Below are positions 22,259-31,442 of a stretch of DNA of 41,380 nucleotides, one piece after another. Position 1 is the stretch's first letter, and every line of letters begins with the position of its first letter. The stretch spans positions 1 through 41,380 of the forward strand of contig CAADTZ010000048.1 in NCBI GenBank assembly GCA_900752015.1. The letters are read 5' to 3'. This stretch comes from an uncultured Collinsella sp. (GTDB taxonomy: Bacteria > Actinomycetota > Coriobacteriia > Coriobacteriales > Coriobacteriaceae). The notes beneath the pieces were generated by a model. That model was not told the DNA's origin. It was given only the letters and a program-made list of their open reading frames with translations, and ran no database searches. The position numbers and the translations under genes were made by a program.

Positions 22259-23872
22259 TTACGCCTTGACGGTCGCAACGCCCCTGAAGGACATGCTCGT
22301 CGTGCCGATGCCCTTGAAGCCATCGAGGGCCTCGCCGTTGGGCGCAGTGGACGGATCGTCCCAGGAAGCGGAGACGGTCTTGACGTGGACAACGGGGTAC
22401 AGAACGGCGTTGTCGGCAATGATGTCGAAGCACTCGTTCCACTTCTTCTGCTGCTCGTCGCCCTCGGCGGCAAGAGCCTCGTCCATGAGACTGTGGAGCT
22501 TCTGCCACTCAGCGGACTCCTTCCACGGGCAACGGGTCTGCATCCAGACGTTGTCGCCGTACCACCAGTTGAGCAGCAGGTCGGGGTCGGCGCCGAAGCA
22601 GGAAGGATCGCCAGGGGCAAGGAGGATATCGTAGGCCTCGCCGCCGTCGATGGCAGCGTAGGTGGCCGGCGAGGTATCGGTCTGGATGGTCACATCGAAG
22701 CCGAGAGCGTCGAGGTCGTTCTTGACCTGGGCGGCCATGCCCTTAATCTGCTCGTTGTCGGTGGTGCGCAGGGTGATGGCACCCGGGGTGATGCCAGACT
22801 CCTCGATGAGCTTCTTAGCCTTCTTGGCGTCGGTCTTGTACACCGTGGAAGCCTCATGATAGTTGGTGAAGCTCTTGGGCAGGTAGCAGCTGGCAGCGGT
22901 GGCAAGGCCGGCGAAGGTGTTGCTGACCATCTTCTCGGTGTCGAGCGCATACATGACAGCCTGACGGACCTTGACGTTGTTCCAAGGCTCCTTGGCGACG
23001 TTGAACATGATGAAGCGGGTGCCGAAACCCTGAACGTTATCGATCTTGCAGCCGGCGCTCTCAAGCTGGTCGACGGCGTCAGCGGTAACGAGCTCCATAA
23101 CGAGCGTGGAGCCCTCCTGCTGAGCGGTAACGCGAGCGGTGGGGTCGGTCAGGATGCTGTACTGGATCTTCTTATCCTCGGCAGCATACTCACCGTTGTA
23201 CTCAGGATTGGGAACCAGGGTAATCTCGGTATCGGAGATAGAGTCGTACATCCAGGGGCCGGAGCCGATCGGCTGCTTGGCGCGATCCTCCTCGGTCTGA
23301 GTGGCCGGGGTAACGCGGACGATGGCCAGACGATCCTTGAGCAGGGAGAAGTTGGGGACCTTGGTCTTGACCGTCACGGTGCTGGCGTCCTTGGCCTCGA
23401 TGGACTCGAAGGGCTGGAAGAACGGAGCATAGGTAGCGGAAGCGGCGCAAGCGGTGTAGGAGGCAACGACATCGTCAGCGGTGACCTCGGTGCCATCGGA
23501 GAACTTGGCGCCCTTGCGGATGGTGACCTCGAAAGTGGTGTCGTCCACGGACTTAGGATCGTCGGTGGCGAGCTCGTTGAAGGTGCTGTAGTCGTGGTAA
23601 TCGATGCCGTAGAGGCCCTCGACGACGTGCCAGTTAGCACCCAGGCCCACAGCGGAGCCGGTGCTGGCGGGATCGAAGCTGGACGGAGCGTAAGCGGAAC
23701 CAGCGGTGATCACGCCGCCGCCACGGTTGGCGGAATCGGTGGAACCGGAAGCGGAACCCTCGTCGCTAGAGCTGCCACCGCAGCCGGTGAGACCAAGCCC
23801 TGCGACAGCAGCGACGCTGCCGGTGAGGCCGAGGAACGAACGCCTGGACATACCCTTGTTGATGATGGCCAT
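22259..23872 (-). CDS. Solute-binding lipoprotein, family 5 (DppA/SatA-like), probable sialic-acid receptor
   Basis: Extracellular receptor of the second transporter, 537 residues. The N-terminus has a canonical twin-arginine motif SRRSFLG (R10-R11), a hydrophobic core and lipobox LTGC with C31, then a Ser/Gly-rich linker. It is therefore a lipoprotein probably exported by Tat. The rest is a family 5 (OppA/DppA) fold, with segments such as RKGAKFSDGTEVTADDV. AGGAGAAG precedes the ATG at 23872. First gene of an operon leading into nanA-nanK-nanE. Family 5 receptors that bind Neu5Ac are known (SatA, SiaE), so sialic acid is the most likely ligand; peptides remain possible. Confidence 0.85.
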   Translation of the reverse strand: MAIINKGMSRRSFLGLTGSVAAVAGLGLTGCGGSSSDEGSASGSTDSANRGGGVITAGSAYAPSSFDPASTGSAVGLGANWHVVEGLYGIDYHDYSTFNELATDDPKSVDDTTFEVTIRKGAKFSDGTEVTADDVVASYTACAASATYAPFFQPFESIEAKDASTVTVKTKVPNFSLLKDRLAIVRVTPATQTEEDRAKQPIGSGPWMYDSISDTEITLVPNPEYNGEYAAEDKKIQYSILTDPTARVTAQQEGSTLVMELVTADAVDQLESAGCKIDNVQGFGTRFIMFNVAKEPWNNVKVRQAVMYALDTEKMVSNTFAGLATAASCYLPKSFTNYHEASTVYKTDAKKAKKLIEESGITPGAITLRTTDNEQIKGMAAQVKNDLDALGFDVTIQTDTSPATYAAIDGGEAYDILLAPGDPSCFGADPDLLLNWWYGDNVWMQTRCPWKESAEWQKLHSLMDEALAAEGDEQQKKWNECFDIIADNAVLYPVVHVKTVSASWDDPSTAPNGEALDGFKGIGTTSMSFRGVATVKA

Positions 23873-24235
23873 GTCTTCTCCTATCAATAGAGAATCTTAC
23901 TCGGGAGCACCTAGACTTGCCCCCGCGCAACTTGCGGACGATATATACCTTACCTACCGACGAACCCAACTGAGGTGCCGCGCTCGGCGACCGATACATA
24001 CATACGCTTGAACGGTATTTACTACCGTTCACCGAATTCGTTGACAAACGATTCGCCAGACAGTATGTATCGGCGAGGTGAGATATCAGTCTTCGTCAAC
24101 CCGCAGGATAGCAGGGTTTTCGCTTGGGTTAGTCAAACGTTTTAGCGTTAATAAAACCCGAAACCAGCAGGCAATCATGGCGAAATAAATGGTTGAAAAT
24201 CGCGCAATCATGTATATCAGTTGTTTGGCTCGTGT
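23873..24235 (-). promoter_or_regulatory. Regulatory region upstream of the sialic-acid operon, with nested inverted repeats
   Basis: This 363-base spacer holds no gene. From the operon outward it contains TATATA (23942-23947) with a weak TTGGGT 16 bases upstream. An outer inverted repeat follows, CCGATACATAC (23991-24001) with GTATGTATCGG (24063-24073). Inside it is a perfect 8-bp inverted repeat GAACGGTA-TTTAC-TACCGTTC (24010-24030), then TTGTCA (24042-24047, minus strand), a possible -35 whose -10 (TAGTAA) falls inside the inner repeat. AAACGTTT is at 24135-24142 and two copies of GCAATCATG are at 24171 and 24204. I see no clear terminator for uvrC. Confidence 0.5.
24010..24030. repeat. 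Operator-like inverted repeat in the nan promoter region
   Basis: GAACGGTA and TACCGTTC are perfect 8-bp arms separated by TTTAC. The 21-bp dyad overlaps a possible -10 box, which fits a repressor site. The regulator is not encoded in this window. Confidence 0.5.
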
Positions 24236-26182
24236 TTAGCTATCGGAATGGCCAGCCGCCGCCTCGGCGCGCTCGGCATTCCATGCAACGAGCGCCTCGT
24301 GGACCGCCTTGGCAACATCGGCAGGTATGCCGCGAACTTCCGCGATCTCTTGCTCGCTCGCCGCGCGCAAACGCTTCATCGAGCCAAAATGGCGCATAAG
24401 GGCACGTTTTCTGGTGGGTCCCACGCCTGGAACGTCATCGAGTACCGAAACCGTCATGGCTTTATCGCGCAACTCGCGATGGAACGTGATGGCAAAACGG
24501 TGCGATTCATCGCGAACCTGTTTAATTAGATAGAGCGAAGCAGACCCGGTCGGCAGCACGACGGGAGTCTCGTCCCAAGGCACGAAAACTTCCTCATCGG
24601 CCTTCGCCAAGCCACAAACCGGTATATCGAGCCCAAGAGCCTCAAGTTGCTTGATCGCAGCGGTCAATTGCGGCTTACCGCCATCGACAACGAGCAAATC
24701 GGGGCGCGAGCCAAAGCGCTCGTCGACCATGCGCTCGGGAGCATAGCGTCGTCCCAAAACCTCGGACATCGACACGAAGTCGTTTGCCTCGTCCAATTCG
24801 GCCTGAATTTTAAAACGACGGTACTGGCTCTTGTCGGCGCGTCCGTTGGTAAACACCACCATCGAGGCGACCGTAAAGGTTCCATGCAGCGTCGAGATAT
24901 CGAAGCACTCGATACGCATCGGCGGCGCCGGCAGCGCCAGCGCGCTTTCGAGCTCCAGGAGCGCTTGATTGGTGCGGTCGTCAGCGTACCCCGTTCGCAT
25001 CATGTAGCGCATGAGGGCATGGCGCGCATTTTTGGATGCCATATCGAGCAAACGGTGCTTTTCGCCACGCTGCGGCCTATGGAGATGGCAGGAACGCTCG
25101 CGCTTGCCTGCAAGCCACTCCCCCAGCGCCTCCGCATCCTCAAGCTCGACAGAGAGGTTTATCTCAGCTGGAATATCAGCCGTCTCGTCGTAATAGCGCT
25201 TAAGAAAGCCCGATTGAAGTTCCTCTTCGTCGACATCCAAACCCTTATCGAGAATAAACTCGCAGGTTCGAACCGTTCGACCCTCACGCACGACAAAGAC
25301 GCAAGCGGCGGAGATGGTCTCCTCGCGATAGAAACCGATGACATCGATATCGACACTGGAGGGAAAAACGACTTGCTGACGGTCGTCCAGACCCCTGATG
25401 ACCTCCAAACGACGTTTGACGCGTGCCGCGCGCTCAAAGTCGAGCGCCTCGGCGGCATCCGTCATCTCGGAGGTCAGCTCATCGACGACATCCTTGCGAT
25501 GGCCCGACAAAAAGCGCTCGACACGCTTGACGTTCTTGGCATAGTCCGTAGGAGAAATCGCGCCGACACACGCACCTGGGCCGCGCCCGACATGGTAGTC
25601 GAAGCAGGGACGCCCGTTTTGCGCGCAAATCATATTGACGATGTCTTCCTCGCCCTTGTGGGACTCGACGATACGACGACAACGACGCCACTCCGCACAA
25701 GAAGCCGAGCAGATCGGGATCACCTTGCGCAGCGTGTCAATGGTCTCACGCGCCGCGCGGCTATCGGTATAGGGACCAAAATAACGCGTTCCCGGCTTAT
25801 GACGCTCGCGCGTGTATTTGATAGCGGGATACAGGTCGCCCTTTGTAATGGCGATAAAGGGGTAGCTCTTGTCATCCTTGAGGTCGACGTTAAAGTACGG
25901 ATGGTACTGGCCGATCAGGTTGCGCTCGAGTACAAGCGCCTCATGCTCGGTTTCGACAACGATGTAGTCAAAGCTCGCAACCAATTGCATCATGAGCGGT
26001 ATTTTTTGGCGCTCATCCTGCAGCGTCACGTACTGGCGCATACGGGAACGCAGGTTTTTCGCCTTGCCAACGTAGATGACATCGCCCTTGGCATCTTTCC
26101 AAAGGTAACATCCGGGCTGCGTGGGAACGCGCGAAACCTGCTCGGCGAGTGTTGGAATGTTGTCGTGACCGGCCACACGCAC
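24236..26182 (-). CDS. uvrC: Excinuclease ABC subunit C
   Basis: Nuclease that makes both incisions around a lesion during nucleotide excision repair; 648 residues. The GIY-YIG domain is N-terminal (PGCYLWKD through VIYVGKAKNLRSRM, about 23-48). A UVR motif that contacts UvrB lies near 225-245 (AAEALDFERAARVKRR). The RNase H-like domain has the segment RIECFDIS and the pair of helix-hairpin-helix motifs is C-terminal (VPGVGPTRKRALM and VRGIPADVAKA). It starts at a GTG directly after the murJ TAG; another GTG two codons later is possible, and neither has a strong ribosome site, so coupling to murJ is likely. No SOS-box-like site is seen upstream in this operon. Confidence 0.96.
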   Translation of the reverse strand: MRVAGHDNIPTLAEQVSRVPTQPGCYLWKDAKGDVIYVGKAKNLRSRMRQYVTLQDERQKIPLMMQLVASFDYIVVETEHEALVLERNLIGQYHPYFNVDLKDDKSYPFIAITKGDLYPAIKYTRERHKPGTRYFGPYTDSRAARETIDTLRKVIPICSASCAEWRRCRRIVESHKGEEDIVNMICAQNGRPCFDYHVGRGPGACVGAISPTDYAKNVKRVERFLSGHRKDVVDELTSEMTDAAEALDFERAARVKRRLEVIRGLDDRQQVVFPSSVDIDVIGFYREETISAACVFVVREGRTVRTCEFILDKGLDVDEEELQSGFLKRYYDETADIPAEINLSVELEDAEALGEWLAGKRERSCHLHRPQRGEKHRLLDMASKNARHALMRYMMRTGYADDRTNQALLELESALALPAPPMRIECFDISTLHGTFTVASMVVFTNGRADKSQYRRFKIQAELDEANDFVSMSEVLGRRYAPERMVDERFGSRPDLLVVDGGKPQLTAAIKQLEALGLDIPVCGLAKADEEVFVPWDETPVVLPTGSASLYLIKQVRDESHRFAITFHRELRDKAMTVSVLDDVPGVGPTRKRALMRHFGSMKRLRAASEQEIAEVRGIPADVAKAVHEALVAWNAERAEAAAGHSDS

Positions 26183-27865
26183 CTACTTGCGACGAAGCAG
26201 CGCCGAGACCTCGGGCATCTTAAGAACGACGGCAAGGCCAAAGGTAACAGCAAGCGAGACGACACCCGCAACGCAAACATAGCCAAGAGTAATCAGAATC
26301 GAGCCGCCAAGTACCCCGACAAAGTGTTCAAGCGCCCACATGACGCCGGCGCCTGCGGCAGCCCCTAGGCCGCCGAGCAAAAGGCCAAAGAAACCGCCAT
26401 GCAGGATAGATTTGACCTGAAGGCCACGCAGGCGACGACGCAGCCACCACAGCGAACAGCCGACCAAGATCACGTAGTCGACAACATACGAAAGCGCGAT
26501 TGCCGGCATACCGAAGCCCAGCACAACGCCAAACAGCAGAACCGAGCCAGCCTGGCCGATGGCGGAATACAGGCAATAGCGGCTATAGGGCTTCATGTCG
26601 AGCAAGGCAGAGAAGCTCTTCTGCATCAACACGACCACGCCGTAGAGCGGCAGCGAGAGCGCCAGGTAGACAAGGTACTCGGACACCAGCGCCACGCCGG
26701 ATTCATCGAACTTGCCGGCACAGTAAATCATGTTGAGCGGACGTGCGAAGACAATCAGGTACAGTGCGAACGGAATCAGGAAGAACAGCATCTGGGCGAC
26801 GCCACGCGAAATGCCCGTGCGAACGCTGTCGTAATCCTTCTCCTGTGCGTCATGAGAGAGCTCGGTATAGAGCGCCGTCGAAAGCGAGGCGGCAATCAGC
26901 GCGTAGGGCAGCGTGTACCACAGGCGCGCATAGGCGATGACGGAAGGACCCGTCTCGGGCTGGACCACCAGCGCGGCAGCGTTGGTGATAGAAGTCGAGA
27001 CAAACATGCACACCGTGGCGAGCAGCGTCGGGATACCGAGCGCAATCGTCTGGCGCAGCGCGGGGTCCTTAAAGTCGATATGGATATGGGGATGCACGCC
27101 GTGCTTGCCAAGCGCGGGAATCTGACATGCCATCTGAACAAAGACACCGATGGTCGTACCGGCCGCAATCAAGATGATGCCGGCACGTTCGCCAAACTGT
27201 GCGGACACGGGCGCAAAACCCATAAAGCTCGCAATGACGATCACATTGTTGAGGACCGGGGCAAACGTCGACCAGAAGTAGTCGCGGTGTGCGTTGAGAA
27301 CGCCCGAGAACACCGAGCCCAAACCATAAAAGAGAATCTGGATGGCAAAGAAACGGAACATGAACGCAGCGGTATCCATGCTGCCGCCGTCACCCGAAAG
27401 GAACGATTGCGTCCAGATAAAGCCCGGGGCGAACACGGTCCCCAGCAACGAAATGCCACCCAGCACCAAAAGCAGAATGCCAAGCAGGTTGCCCACGTAC
27501 TCGTTCGAGGCCTCGCGACCCTGCTCACGCCTCACGCCCATGTACACGGGCAAAAACGCCGTCACGAGCATGCCACCCATCACGAGTTCGTAGAGCATAT
27601 TGGGCAGGTTGTTGGCGACCTGATAGGAGGACGAGAGTAGCGACATGCCGATAGCGGCCGCCATTGCCCACGTGCGGATAAAACCGGTGACGCGAGACAC
27701 GATAGTCAGAATGGTCATAAGCCCGGCGGAACGACCAACCGTGGAGTAGTCCGACGAGCCCATGTCGTCAGTGTCATCTCGCGACGAAGAAACTTCGGAT
27801 GAGGGTGTCTGAGGCGCAGATTCTTTTGCAAAATGAGCTCCGCACTTCAATTCTTCCTGCGGCAT
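26183..27865 (-). CDS. murJ: Lipid II flippase MurJ
   Basis: Moves lipid II across the membrane for peptidoglycan synthesis; 560 residues, MVF/MATE-like with about 14 membrane helices. A soluble N-terminal tail of about 40 residues rich in S, D and E precedes the first helix. The family segments TILTIVSRVTGFIRT, SYQVANNLPNMLYELVMGG and AYARLWYTLPYALI are present. It starts three bases after the ybaK stop and its stop directly precedes uvrC, so the three genes form one operon. In many Actinomycetota MurJ carries a C-terminal pseudokinase domain; this protein stops after the membrane part. Confidence 0.94.
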   Translation of the reverse strand: MPQEELKCGAHFAKESAPQTPSSEVSSSRDDTDDMGSSDYSTVGRSAGLMTILTIVSRVTGFIRTWAMAAAIGMSLLSSSYQVANNLPNMLYELVMGGMLVTAFLPVYMGVRREQGREASNEYVGNLLGILLLVLGGISLLGTVFAPGFIWTQSFLSGDGGSMDTAAFMFRFFAIQILFYGLGSVFSGVLNAHRDYFWSTFAPVLNNVIVIASFMGFAPVSAQFGERAGIILIAAGTTIGVFVQMACQIPALGKHGVHPHIHIDFKDPALRQTIALGIPTLLATVCMFVSTSITNAAALVVQPETGPSVIAYARLWYTLPYALIAASLSTALYTELSHDAQEKDYDSVRTGISRGVAQMLFFLIPFALYLIVFARPLNMIYCAGKFDESGVALVSEYLVYLALSLPLYGVVVLMQKSFSALLDMKPYSRYCLYSAIGQAGSVLLFGVVLGFGMPAIALSYVVDYVILVGCSLWWLRRRLRGLQVKSILHGGFFGLLLGGLGAAAGAGVMWALEHFVGVLGGSILITLGYVCVAGVVSLAVTFGLAVVLKMPEVSALLRRK

Positions 27866-27868
27866 CGC

Positions 27869-28369
27869 TCAGTCCTCTCTCGTAATCGCGGCAACCGTCG
27901 CCCCGCAAAATGCAATTAAATCATCGGGTGCAAGCTCGAGCTGATAACCACGCTTGCCTCCCGAAATAAAAATGGTATCCCAAAGGACGCATGTCTCGTC
28001 AATGAGCGTCCGGTAGCGTTTTTTCATACCGACCGGGCTGCAGCCGCCGCGAACGTAGCCAGTCGCCGCAAGCAAATCCTTCACATGTATCATGGCCAAG
28101 GACTTCTCCCCCGCGGCACGCGCGGCGGACTTTAGATCGAGCTCGTCGGCAACAGGGATGCAGCACACGACATAGTCGTTGGACGGCGTCACGCAGACCA
28201 AAGTCTTAAATCCTTGACCGGGCTCCTCGCCAAGCTGCTCCGAAATCGCGACCCCCAGGCCCACCGACTCATCACCATCGTCTTCGTACGTATGTAGAAC
28301 ATAGGAAATGCCGGCACTTTCCAGCTCGCGCATCGCATTGGTTTTTGGCGTCTTTACAGCCTTTGCCAT
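27869..28369 (-). CDS. ybaK: Cys-tRNA(Pro)/Cys-tRNA(Cys) deacylase, YbaK/EbsC family
   Basis: Trans-editing protein that hydrolyses cysteine wrongly attached to tRNA-Pro; 166 residues, typical for YbaK. The family signature appears as YVRGGCSPVGMKKRY (about 109-123) and the C-terminal ISGGKRGYQLELAPDDLI. The frame is open 32 codons upstream, but AAAGGA before the ATG at 28369 and the family start (MAKAVKTPKTNAMRELE) decide. It is the first gene of the ybaK-murJ-uvrC operon. The promoter must lie in the 80 bases between this start and the hairpin after uvrA. Confidence 0.92.
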   Translation of the reverse strand: MAKAVKTPKTNAMRELESAGISYVLHTYEDDGDESVGLGVAISEQLGEEPGQGFKTLVCVTPSNDYVVCCIPVADELDLKSAARAAGEKSLAMIHVKDLLAATGYVRGGCSPVGMKKRYRTLIDETCVLWDTIFISGGKRGYQLELAPDDLIAFCGATVAAITRED

Positions 28370-28450
28370 GACATATCCTTTCTCTCGCATTCGGACGCAA
28401 GGATTAAGTATATGTCCAATTCGGCTGCATACGTCACTTCGACACAGCAA

Positions 28451-28481
28451 GCGCCATCGAATCACAAGGAGTCGATGGCGC
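28451..28481 (-). terminator. Hairpin after uvrA, probable terminator
   Basis: A perfect 10-bp stem (GCGCCATCGA with TCGATGGCGC) and an 11-base loop begins 21 bases after the uvrA stop. Only TT follows on the minus strand, so termination efficiency is uncertain. Confidence 0.55.
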
Positions 28482-28501
28482 CCATAAACTGAATCGCCTA
28501 T

Positions 28502-31381
28502 TTATTGAGCATCAAGTTGAGCCTGACGCTCCCGGTCACGCCTGAGCAACGGCGCCAAAAACTTGCCCGTATAACTCTGCGGACAGTCCGCAACCTGCTC
28601 CGGTGTGCCCGAAACCACGACGGTTCCGCCGCCGTTACCGCCCTCGGGACCCATATCGATCAGGCGGTCGGCAACCTTGATGACATCAAGGTTGTGCTCA
28701 ATCACCAGCACCGTGTTGCCCGCATCGACCAAGCGCTGCAGCACATCGAGCAGCTGGCGGACGTCCTCAAAATGAAGACCGGTCGTCGGCTCGTCCAAAA
28801 TATAGAACGTCTTGCCCGTCTGGCGTCGATGAAGCTCCTTGGCGAGCTTCACACGCTGCGCCTCGCCGCCCGAGAGCGTCGTGGCGGGCTGGCCCAGGCT
28901 CACGTAGCCTAAGCCTACATCGTACAGCGTCTGGAGCTTGCGCTTAATCTGCGGGATATTCCCAAAGAAGGCCAGCGCCTCGGTGACGCTCATGTCGAGC
29001 ACGTCCGAGATGGTCTTGCCACGGTAGGTGACCTCGAGTGTCTCGCGGTTGTAGCGTTTACCGCCGCAAACTTCGCAGGGAACGTAGATATCGGGAAGGA
29101 AGTGCATCTCGATCTTGATCTGCCCGTCGCCCTTGCACGCCTCGCAGCGCCCGCCACTCACATTAAAGGAGAAACGACCCGGCGAGTAGCCGCGCGCCTT
29201 CGACTCCGGCGTACTCGCAAACAGCGCGCGAAGATCATCCCACAGGCCGATATAGGTAGCAGGGTTGGAACGCGGCGTGCGGCCAATCGGCGACTGGTCG
29301 ATATCGATAACCTTATCGATACACTCGATGCCCTCGATTTTTTTATACGGACCCACGGGGCGCGTCGAACGGTGAATAGCATTCGTAAGGGCAGGCGCAA
29401 TGGTGTCGGTAACCAGGGAGCTCTTGCCCGATCCCGACACGCCGGTAACAACCGTAAGCGTACCAAACTCGATCTTGGCGGTAACGTTTTTGAGGTTGTT
29501 GGCTCGAGCGCCCGTAATTTTAAGGCAGCCGCGACCGGGCTTGCGCCGTTCATCAGGCACCCGAATCATTCGTTTGCCGGTCAGATAAGCGCCCGTCATC
29601 GACTCAGGACACGCCATGATATCAGCAGGCGTTCCCGCCGCGACTACGTGTCCGCCGTTGACACCGGCGCCGGGCCCCATGTCGATCACGTAGTCGGCGG
29701 CACGGATTGTATCCTCGTCGTGTTCGACAACGATAACGGTATTGCCGATATCGCGCAGGCGCTCGAGCGTCTTGATCAGGCGCTCGTTGTCACGCTGATG
29801 AAGACCGATCGAGGGCTCGTCCAGAATATAGAGCACGCCCATGAGACCCGCGCCGATCTGCGTTGCCAAGCGAATACGCTGTGCCTCGCCACCGGAAAGC
29901 GTCGCCGAGGCGCGATCGAGTGTCAGATAGTCGAGTCCAACATCGACCAGAAAACGCAGGCGCTCCAGAATTTCCTTGACGATACGGCCGCCGATAAATT
30001 GTTGGCGCTCGGTAAGCTCCAAACCCTCAAAAAACTTGAGCGACTCGCGGCACGATAGGCAGCAGACCTCGTAAATGGACTTACCGCCCACGGTAACGGC
30101 GAGCATCTCGGGGCGCAAACGAGCGCCGTGGCAACTCGAGCACGGCTCCTCGCGGATGTACTTCTCCAAGCGCGCCTTGGTGTTCTCATTCGTCGTCTCG
30201 ATATAGCGCTCGTACAGGATATTGCGCACGCCCGAAAACTTGGTATCCCACTGGCTGCGACGTCCGTCGAGCTTTTGGTAGTCGACCGAGATCTTCGTAT
30301 CGCCCAGGCCATCCAAGAATGCACGACGCACGCGAGGGGGCAAGTCCCCCCACGGCGTATCGACGCTCACCTTGAAGTGTTTACAGACCGCAGCGAAAAT
30401 CTGCGGATAGTAGTTAGAGTTGCCAAACAGGCTGCCAAAGACCCCGTCGGCGATCGACTTCGAGGGGTCTTCGATTAGGGCCTCGGCATCGACCGTCTTC
30501 TTAAAGCCCAGGCCATCGCACTCGGGGCACGCGCCATAGGGCGCGTTGAACGAGAAATCACGCGGCTGCAGGTCATCGATGGAGTGTCCATGCTCCGGGC
30601 ACGCCAAGGCCAACGAATACTCCAGCAGCTCGCCCTCGGTCCCCTCGGGAGCATCACGATCGGGCAGCATGTACACGTTTACATTGCCGTGAGCCAGCGC
30701 GGTCGCCTGCTCAACAGACTCGGCGATACGGCCCAGAGAATTCTCACGGATCACGATGCGATCGACCACGACCTCGATATCGTGCTTGAATTTCTTATCC
30801 AAATCGATCGGATCGTCGAGCGAGCGCACTTCACCGTCGACACGCACGCGGCTAAAGCCCTCGGCGCGAAGGTCCTCAAACAGTTTGGTGTACTCGCCTT
30901 TTCGCCCGCGCACCACCGGTGCCAGCACAAACGCGCGGCGGCCCTCCCCCGCCGCCAAGACCTTGTCGGCAACCTGGTCGGTCGTCTGGCGCTCAATGAC
31001 GCGGCCGCATTCGGGACAGTGCGGGGTGCCCACACGGGCGAACAGCAGGCGCAGATAGTCATAAATCTCGGTTACGGTGCCAACCGTCGAGCGAGGGTTT
31101 TTAGACGTCGTCTTTTGGTCGATCGACACCGCCGGCGAAAGGCCGTCGATTGAATCCAAGTCGGGTTTGTCCATCTGGCCCAAGAACTGGCGCGCATAGC
31201 TCGAAAGACTCTCGACGTATCGACGCTGGCCCTCGGCATAGATAGTGTCAAATGCCAGCGAACTCTTGCCCGAGCCAGAAAGACCGGTAATGACCACGAG
31301 TTGGTCACGCGGAATGGAAACATCGATATCACGGAGGTTGTGCTCACGAGCGCCGCGAATAACGATAGAAGAATCAGACAT
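28502..31381 (-). CDS. uvrA: Excinuclease ABC subunit A
   Basis: Damage-recognition ATPase of nucleotide excision repair, 959 residues, the normal length. It carries two ABC ATPase units: Walker A GLSGSGKS at 33-40 and again GVSGSGKS near the middle, each with an LSGGEAQR signature. Zinc-binding cysteines occur as CPEC...CPEH...CPEC, CSSC and CEAC...CEVCGGKR. AAGGAG five bases ahead fixes the ATG at 31381; the frame stays open 22 codons further upstream without support. A LexA-box-like site lies 62 bases upstream. The gene stands alone, divergent from the LtaS-like gene. Confidence 0.97.
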   Translation of the reverse strand: MSDSSIVIRGAREHNLRDIDVSIPRDQLVVITGLSGSGKSSLAFDTIYAEGQRRYVESLSSYARQFLGQMDKPDLDSIDGLSPAVSIDQKTTSKNPRSTVGTVTEIYDYLRLLFARVGTPHCPECGRVIERQTTDQVADKVLAAGEGRRAFVLAPVVRGRKGEYTKLFEDLRAEGFSRVRVDGEVRSLDDPIDLDKKFKHDIEVVVDRIVIRENSLGRIAESVEQATALAHGNVNVYMLPDRDAPEGTEGELLEYSLALACPEHGHSIDDLQPRDFSFNAPYGACPECDGLGFKKTVDAEALIEDPSKSIADGVFGSLFGNSNYYPQIFAAVCKHFKVSVDTPWGDLPPRVRRAFLDGLGDTKISVDYQKLDGRRSQWDTKFSGVRNILYERYIETTNENTKARLEKYIREEPCSSCHGARLRPEMLAVTVGGKSIYEVCCLSCRESLKFFEGLELTERQQFIGGRIVKEILERLRFLVDVGLDYLTLDRASATLSGGEAQRIRLATQIGAGLMGVLYILDEPSIGLHQRDNERLIKTLERLRDIGNTVIVVEHDEDTIRAADYVIDMGPGAGVNGGHVVAAGTPADIMACPESMTGAYLTGKRMIRVPDERRKPGRGCLKITGARANNLKNVTAKIEFGTLTVVTGVSGSGKSSLVTDTIAPALTNAIHRSTRPVGPYKKIEGIECIDKVIDIDQSPIGRTPRSNPATYIGLWDDLRALFASTPESKARGYSPGRFSFNVSGGRCEACKGDGQIKIEMHFLPDIYVPCEVCGGKRYNRETLEVTYRGKTISDVLDMSVTEALAFFGNIPQIKRKLQTLYDVGLGYVSLGQPATTLSGGEAQRVKLAKELHRRQTGKTFYILDEPTTGLHFEDVRQLLDVLQRLVDAGNTVLVIEHNLDVIKVADRLIDMGPEGGNGGGTVVVSGTPEQVADCPQSYTGKFLAPLLRRDRERQAQLDAQ

Positions 31382-31442
31382 GGAAGCTCCTTGCCTCCTA
31401 TTGCATCGAATCATACTGTCGATGAGTTTAGCGCACTCGACG

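Noticed and set aside
24090..24120. Hairpin AACCCGC...GC(A)GGGTT as the uvrC terminator
   Set aside because: The stem is short with a bulge. The T run lies on the plus-strand side, where no gene needs it, and it is more than 100 bases from the uvrC stop.
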